The position numbers and the translations under genes were made by a program. The notes beneath the pieces are model-generated. The model had not been told where the DNA came from, did not search any database, and saw only the letters and a list, made by a program, of their open reading frames with translations. From an uncultured Muribaculaceae bacterium (GTDB taxonomy: Bacteria > Bacteroidota > Bacteroidia > Bacteroidales > Muribaculaceae): a DNA stretch of 9,858 nt. The stretch spans positions 1-9,858 of the forward strand of contig CAJTYC010000084.1 in the NCBI GenBank assembly GCA_910584185.1, given 5' to 3'. Positions 5,425-9,858 of the stretch are shown one piece after another (position 1 is the stretch's first letter; every line of letters starts with the position of its first letter).

Positions 5425-8280
5425 ATGCAGGACAAGAATCAAACGGCCACATTGCCCTCCAAGGCCAAGGCCGACAAAGATAACAAACAAAGATATATCA
5501 GCATCAAGGGTGCGAGGGTCAACAACCTTAAGAACGTTGACCTGGAGCTTCCCTTGGGCAAATTTATCGTGATGACCGGTGTGAGCGGTTCGGGCAAATC
5601 GAGCCTTGCCTTCGACACGCTCTATGCCGAAGGGCAACGACGCTATGTGGAGAGCCTGTCGGCCTACGCCCGTCAATTTCTCGGCCGCATGGCCAAACCT
5701 GAATGCGACTACGTGAAGGGTTTGCCTCCGGCCATAGCTGTGGAGCAGAAAGTCAATACGCGTAACCCTCGAAGCACAGTGGGGACCTCCACCGAGATCT
5801 ACGACTACCTGCGTATGCTCTACGCACGCATAGGCCGTACCATCTCGCCGGTGAGCGGAGAGGAGGTGCGCAAACATGGCATAGAGGATATAGTGCGCAC
5901 AGTGCTTTCATATAAAGAAGGCACACGGTTTGCCGTGCTCACACGCTTGATAATCCCTGCCGGACGCACCGCCGCCCAACATCTCGACATACTCCAGAAA
6001 CAAGGATACTCGCGACTCGAACACGAGGGTGAGTTCATAATGATATCTGACCTGTTGGCTTCCGGTCAAGATATCGACACCGATGGGTATCGACTCCTGA
6101 TAGACCGTCTGAGCGTAAGCGACGACAAAGACACAGTGTCGCGCCTCACAGACTCCGTGGAGACAGCATATTTCGAAGGTCGCGACGAGGCAATTGTCAA
6201 AGTGTGGGAGAGCCACGGTGCGCACGAACACCTCTTCTCTCGCAAATTCTCTGCCGACGGCATAGACTTCATGGAGCCGAGCGACATGATGTTCAACTTC
6301 AACAATCCCTACGGCGCGTGCCCGAAGTGCGAGGGGTTCGGCCAGGTGCTCGGTGTGAGCGAAGACTTGGTGGTGCCCAACAAGACACTCTCCATATATC
6401 AGAATGCAGTGAAATGCTGGAATGGCGAGACGATGGGCGAATGGAAAAAACGGCTCATACACTTGGCGCCTCGCTTCAACTTTCCAATCCACACACCCTA
6501 TAACCAGCTCTCGGAGCAACAACTCGACTTCTTGTGGCATGGCAACAGCCACTGGGAGGGTATCGACGGGTTCTTCCGCTGGCTCGACACACGTATGGAC
6601 AAGATACAGTTTCGCGTTCTGAAAGCCCGCTATCGCGGCAAGACCCGTTGCCCCGAATGCGGAGGCTCGCGACTCCGCAAGGAAGCCGGCTATGTGAAAG
6701 TGGGAGGGCGAAGCATCACCGAACTCGTAAAGATGCCGGTGAGCGAGCTCCAACATTTTTTTGACGGGCTAAAGCTGACCGCCTCCGAAGAAAAGATAGC
6801 CGCAAGGCTACTCACGGAAATACGCCAACGCCTCGGATTTCTGAACGAAGTGGGCCTCTCCTACTTGACGCTCGACCGGCTGAGTTCCACCCTATCGGGC
6901 GGCGAGAGCCAGCGTATCAACCTTGCCACATCGCTCGGCAGCGCGTTGGTCGGCTCATTATATATACTCGACGAACCGAGCATCGGACTCCACTCCCGCG
7001 ACACCGAGAAACTGATACATGTGCTGCGCCGCCTGCAGCAGATTGGCAACACCGTTGTGGTGGTCGAACATGATGAAGACATAATGCGGGCCGCCGACGA
7101 GATTGTGGACATAGGCAAGGACGCCGGGCGCAACGGCGGCACCGTGGTGCTCGAAGGCAACCTCAACGAAGTGCTCACCGACGGCAAACCACACAACTCA
7201 TACACCGTAGACTATCTCCGGGGCGACCGTTGCATCGAAGTGCCGAAACGTAGACGCGCCTGGAAAAAGAGCGTTAAAGTGGAGGGAGCCGCACAAAACA
7301 ACTTGAAGGATATCGACGTGACGTTCCCACTCGAGGTGATGACCGTTGTGACCGGAGTGAGCGGTTCCGGAAAGTCCTCACTTGTAAAAGAAGTGCTATA
7401 TAAAGCACTTATGCGCGAGCTTGGCGAGCCGGTCGGAGTGCCGGGCACCCACCGTGCGCTCACGGGCGACATCAGGGCGATAAAGGGGGTGGAGATGATT
7501 GACCAGAATCCTATCGGCACATCTTCGCGCAGCAACCCCGCCACCTACCTGAAGGCCTACGATGAGATACGCAAGCTATTTGCCGACCAGCAGCTGTCGA
7601 AGCAGATGGGCTTCACACCGGCCTATTTCTCGTTCAATACAGACGGAGGCCGCTGCGAAGAGTGCAAGGGAGAGGGCACCATCACTATCCCTATGCAGTT
7701 TATGGCCGATATACAGGTGGAGTGCGAGTCATGTCACGGCAAGCGATTCAAGCAGGAAGTGCTCGATGTGGAATATCGCGGCAAGAACATACATGACTTC
7801 CTCAATATGACAGTAAACCAAGCCATTGACTTTTTGGGCGAAGTGAATGGCACGCAAGAGAAAAAGATCATCAGCAAGCTGAAACCGTTGCAAGATGTAG
7901 GCTTGGGATACATAAAGCTTGGCCAATCATCGTCAACGCTCTCCGGCGGTGAGAACCAACGCGTGAAATTGGCATATTTCATTGCCCAGGAGAAGCAGCA
8001 AGGCACACTCTTCATATTTGACGAGCCGACTACAGGACTCCACTTCCACGACATCTCGGTGCTGTTGAAGTCACTTAACAGACTTGTAGACAACGGCAAC
8101 ACAGTGCTGATAATCGAGCATAATATGGACATAGTGAAATCAGCCGATTGGGTAATCGACATAGGGCCGGAAGGAGGCGAAGCCGGCGGCGAAATCGTCA
8201 CAGCCGGAACGCCCGAAGAGTTGGCCAAATGCGAAACATCTTACACCGGCCACTACCTCAAGGAGAAATTGAAATCTTGA
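5425..8280 (+). CDS. uvrA: UvrABC excinuclease subunit A
   Basis: This is a 951-residue ABC-type ATPase of nucleotide excision repair. UvrA dimers scan DNA, recognise bulky lesions with UvrB, load UvrB and leave. The first nucleotide-binding site has Walker A GVSGSGKSS (52-60), signature LSGGESQR (490-497) and Walker B YILDEPSIGLH (513-523). The second has GVSGSGKSS (644-652), LSGGENQR (839-846) and FIFDEPTTGLH (863-873). The C-terminal zinc module is C744-x2-C747...C767-x2-C770. C409-x2-C412 is also present (TRCPECGG). In the N-terminal zinc site only C299-x2-C302 is seen. The partner CxxC pair is absent and the segment reads SRKFSADG (272-279), which I recall as usual for Bacteroidota UvrA. 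Length is near the usual 940. The ATG at 5425 was preferred to a TTG at 5395 that lies upstream of the candidate -7 element. uvrB and uvrC are not in the window. No Bacteroidota SOS box could be recognised, but a perfect palindrome overlaps the promoter. Confidence 0.98.
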   Translation: MQDKNQTATLPSKAKADKDNKQRYISIKGARVNNLKNVDLELPLGKFIVMTGVSGSGKSSLAFDTLYAEGQRRYVESLSAYARQFLGRMAKPECDYVKGLPPAIAVEQKVNTRNPRSTVGTSTEIYDYLRMLYARIGRTISPVSGEEVRKHGIEDIVRTVLSYKEGTRFAVLTRLIIPAGRTAAQHLDILQKQGYSRLEHEGEFIMISDLLASGQDIDTDGYRLLIDRLSVSDDKDTVSRLTDSVETAYFEGRDEAIVKVWESHGAHEHLFSRKFSADGIDFMEPSDMMFNFNNPYGACPKCEGFGQVLGVSEDLVVPNKTLSIYQNAVKCWNGETMGEWKKRLIHLAPRFNFPIHTPYNQLSEQQLDFLWHGNSHWEGIDGFFRWLDTRMDKIQFRVLKARYRGKTRCPECGGSRLRKEAGYVKVGGRSITELVKMPVSELQHFFDGLKLTASEEKIAARLLTEIRQRLGFLNEVGLSYLTLDRLSSTLSGGESQRINLATSLGSALVGSLYILDEPSIGLHSRDTEKLIHVLRRLQQIGNTVVVVEHDEDIMRAADEIVDIGKDAGRNGGTVVLEGNLNEVLTDGKPHNSYTVDYLRGDRCIEVPKRRRAWKKSVKVEGAAQNNLKDIDVTFPLEVMTVVTGVSGSGKSSLVKEVLYKALMRELGEPVGVPGTHRALTGDIRAIKGVEMIDQNPIGTSSRSNPATYLKAYDEIRKLFADQQLSKQMGFTPAYFSFNTDGGRCEECKGEGTITIPMQFMADIQVECESCHGKRFKQEVLDVEYRGKNIHDFLNMTVNQAIDFLGEVNGTQEKKIISKLKPLQDVGLGYIKLGQSSSTLSGGENQRVKLAYFIAQEKQQGTLFIFDEPTTGLHFHDISVLLKSLNRLVDNGNTVLIIEHNMDIVKSADWVIDIGPEGGEAGGEIVTAGTPEELAKCETSYTGHYLKEKLKS

Positions 8281-8310
8281 CTGTCAAATAAACAATAACA
8301 CAACTCGACT

Positions 8311-9441
8311 GTGAAAACAGTTCTGGCATACCGCACGTTACCGCTTCTACTCACCTGCACATTTGCGGGTGGGATAGTTGCTATCGGTGCCACGCCGCGT
8401 TACCGGCAGCTGCCTGAGGTTGTGGTGGAGACCCGCAAGCACAATGTGCTTCACCTGTTGGCATACATGCGTGAGTATTCAAGTCTGACCACTTATAGCG
8501 ACACTATATTCATGTTTCGCGAGAAGATGGTCGACTTCATGCTTCCGCAAGACCCCAAATCGAGATTCAAGGGGTGGAAGAACCCGAGGATGCTAAAGTG
8601 CAGCTCATATTACAGATTCACTGACGATGTAGGCCTTGACTCCGTAAGCGACATTTGCAACCATCACTTCACATGGTCTGACTGGGTAGGAGTGCCCAAC
8701 ACCACCGGTATTCCCAAGCACATTCTCGCCATGCCTTCAGTTGTCGACACAGTGCATGGCAAATACAGTGCGTCTGAGATATGGACCAGAAAAGATGACC
8801 GCATGTCGGTATGGGTGAACGTGCTCGCCGACACCACCTGTCGGAGCTGGGTGCCACAGATGAAAACATTTTTCAACCGCAAGATTGATTTCGACAAGTT
8901 CAAGATTCGCTTTGACTATGACAATGTGCTCGGTAATTATCTCCAGCCGTCAGACCTTTCAAGCTATTCTTTTCTGATAGAATCCAACGGGAGGGGGCGC
9001 ATTATGTTCCGCTTCAACAAGCCCGATCAACCATATTACGTCACCACAAATGCGGAAGTCTACTTGCTCGACCGCGAGTACATAACCACAAAAGAGGCCC
9101 GACGCTGGGAAGACCACAAGTTTGACAAGGATGAGATAGAGATAGTGCAGCCGGCATGGGCGCCTGCAATACCGGCTGAGGTGCAAGACCTTATGGCGCG
9201 TGTAGACCACATAGACCGCAAAGGCATAAGGCTTATGCAGGACCCTGACAAAAAACTCGGAAGCGGCAAGACAAAGTCTGAGCTCCGCAAGAACTTCCAA
9301 TTGGGCAACCGGTTATTGCTGATGCTCAAGCGGCTCACCGGCATCTCTGCCATAAAGTCGCGCAAGAAGCAGAAAGATAATTGGAATAATTATATAAAGC
9401 ATAAGGAGGAGAAAGATACTGTCAATGCTTCAGTAAAGTAG
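8311..9441 (+). CDS. Secreted or envelope protein of unknown function, 376 aa
   Basis: Not recognised as a named family. Residues 1-27 look like a signal peptide: Lys2 and Arg8, then LPLLLTCTFAGGIVAIGA, with probable cleavage near A27. The mature part begins RYRQLPEVVVETRKHNVLHL, resembling the EVVV(T) segment seen after carboxypeptidase-regulatory or TonB-box-like leaders in Bacteroidota envelope proteins; this resemblance is loose. The rest is a mixed, aromatic-rich globular sequence (YSDTIFMFREKMVDFMLP, CSSYYRFTDDVGLDSVSDIC, HHFTWSDWVGVP) and a highly basic C-terminal tail (KSRKKQKDNWNNYIKHKEEK). No membrane segment follows the signal. The start is GTG: an in-frame TAA lies 18 bp upstream and no earlier ATG exists, while the signal peptide supports GTG. 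It begins 30 bp after uvrA and ends 15 bp before the next gene, so cotranscription is likely. Periplasmic or outer-membrane-associated location is inferred. Confidence 0.8.
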   Translation: MKTVLAYRTLPLLLTCTFAGGIVAIGATPRYRQLPEVVVETRKHNVLHLLAYMREYSSLTTYSDTIFMFREKMVDFMLPQDPKSRFKGWKNPRMLKCSSYYRFTDDVGLDSVSDICNHHFTWSDWVGVPNTTGIPKHILAMPSVVDTVHGKYSASEIWTRKDDRMSVWVNVLADTTCRSWVPQMKTFFNRKIDFDKFKIRFDYDNVLGNYLQPSDLSSYSFLIESNGRGRIMFRFNKPDQPYYVTTNAEVYLLDREYITTKEARRWEDHKFDKDEIEIVQPAWAPAIPAEVQDLMARVDHIDRKGIRLMQDPDKKLGSGKTKSELRKNFQLGNRLLLMLKRLTGISAIKSRKKQKDNWNNYIKHKEEKDTVNASVK

Positions 9442-9456
9442 AAAACGATTAGAGAG

Positions 9457-9858
9457 ATGAACAAAATAAGAATGTCCGGACAAGCGGCAAGCTGGTTGCT
9501 GGCAATGTCTGTTATACAAATAACGGTTGCATGTCGGCACAAAGAGACATCGCAACTGGAGATTGAGGCTGACCAGCTGTACCATAAGAGTGTGGAGCTT
9601 ACAAAGCATTATACCGACAGCATGGCAAAAGCCAAGGATTCGACCACAGTGATTCGGCTTAGCCAAGGCCTTGAGGATAAGATTACGAAGTTGAACTACG
9701 AATACAGGCCGGAAGCCTATCTTGAAATCTCGCAAGGGCAGAACGACACGTTGACCAACCTCACGCTTCGCTTCGCCTCGATGCGCGACAGCCTGCTCTA
9801 CCAACTGTCAAAACCTGTAGTGGAGACTAACGACTCCATCGAAAACGATACGTCCCAA
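9457..9858 (+). CDS. Putative lipoprotein of unknown function, 3' end beyond the window
   Basis: An open frame without stops runs for 134 codons to the window edge. The ATG at 9457 is preceded directly by AGAGAG, a purine-rich stretch that may assist initiation. The N-terminus MNKIRMSGQAASWLLAMSVI then QITVAC is a lipoprotein-type signal with C26 as the likely lipidated residue. The -3 residue is Thr instead of Leu, so the lipobox is imperfect. The mature part is charged and helical (SQLEIEADQLYHKSVELTKHY, then LRFASMRDSLLYQL), suggestive of an elongated or coiled-coil envelope protein. It lies 15 bp after the secreted protein gene and is probably cotranscribed with it. No family was recognised. 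The complete protein cannot be judged because the 3' end is missing. Confidence 0.75.
   Translation, partial: MNKIRMSGQAASWLLAMSVIQITVACRHKETSQLEIEADQLYHKSVELTKHYTDSMAKAKDSTTVIRLSQGLEDKITKLNYEYRPEAYLEISQGQNDTLTNLTLRFASMRDSLLYQLSKPVVETNDSIENDTSQ

Noticed and set aside
5121..5483. Plus-strand small open frames between the cobW-type gene and uvrA
   Set aside because: They translate the inverted-repeat cassette and run into the uvrA start in another frame; composition is Arg-rich and not protein-like.
5908..6756. Minus-strand 282-aa open frame opposite uvrA
   Set aside because: Long antisense shadow caused by codon composition; the uvrA frame has all expected motifs.

Overview
The window looks like a chromosomal segment of a Bacteroidales bacterium, most likely from a gut family such as Muribaculaceae or a relative. 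Three lines of evidence support this. Three genes have candidate promoters with the Bacteroidota -7 element TAnnTTTG, and Shine-Dalgarno sites are mostly weak or absent. The proteins (UvrA variant, AAA ATPase with a C-terminal ..GFLY tail, COG0523 GTPase, WYL regulator) read as Bacteroidales versions. Base composition is roughly balanced. The family-level placement is inference from remembered protein style, not from a search.

Layout. Positions 1-250 hold no convincing gene. Positions 251-712 (minus) encode a small helical DIP1984-family protein of unknown function. A divergent intergenic region (713-976) carries two blocks of CGCAAATT-type repeats in opposite orientation, followed by a good promoter for a WYL-domain transcriptional regulator (977-1987, plus). 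Converging on it is an AAA ATPase with a degenerate nuclease-like C-terminus (2045-3247, minus). The promoter of the ATPase gene directly abuts an array of seven 32-bp tandem repeats (3271-3477) that ends in a perfect hairpin (3468-3491).

A cobW-type (COG0523) GTPase gene with a long His/Glu metal-binding segment (3874-5142, plus) lies between two unrelated long inverted-repeat cassettes. These are 3595-3762 (31-bp arms) and 5172-5317 (30-bp arms, extendable). Both look like miniature mobile elements or long hairpins.

Downstream, uvrA (5425-8280) is complete. Its candidate promoter overlaps a perfect 13-bp inverted repeat. It is followed at short spacing by two envelope proteins of unknown function: a secreted 376-aa protein (8311-9441) and a putative lipoprotein that runs off the window (9457-9858 onward). 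The last three genes may form one transcription unit.

No known defence system, CRISPR array, tRNA, rRNA or autonomous transposon was seen. The most unusual content is non-coding: the 32-bp array, the two inverted-repeat cassettes, the opposed CGCAAATT blocks, and a recurring near-leaderless promoter arrangement.
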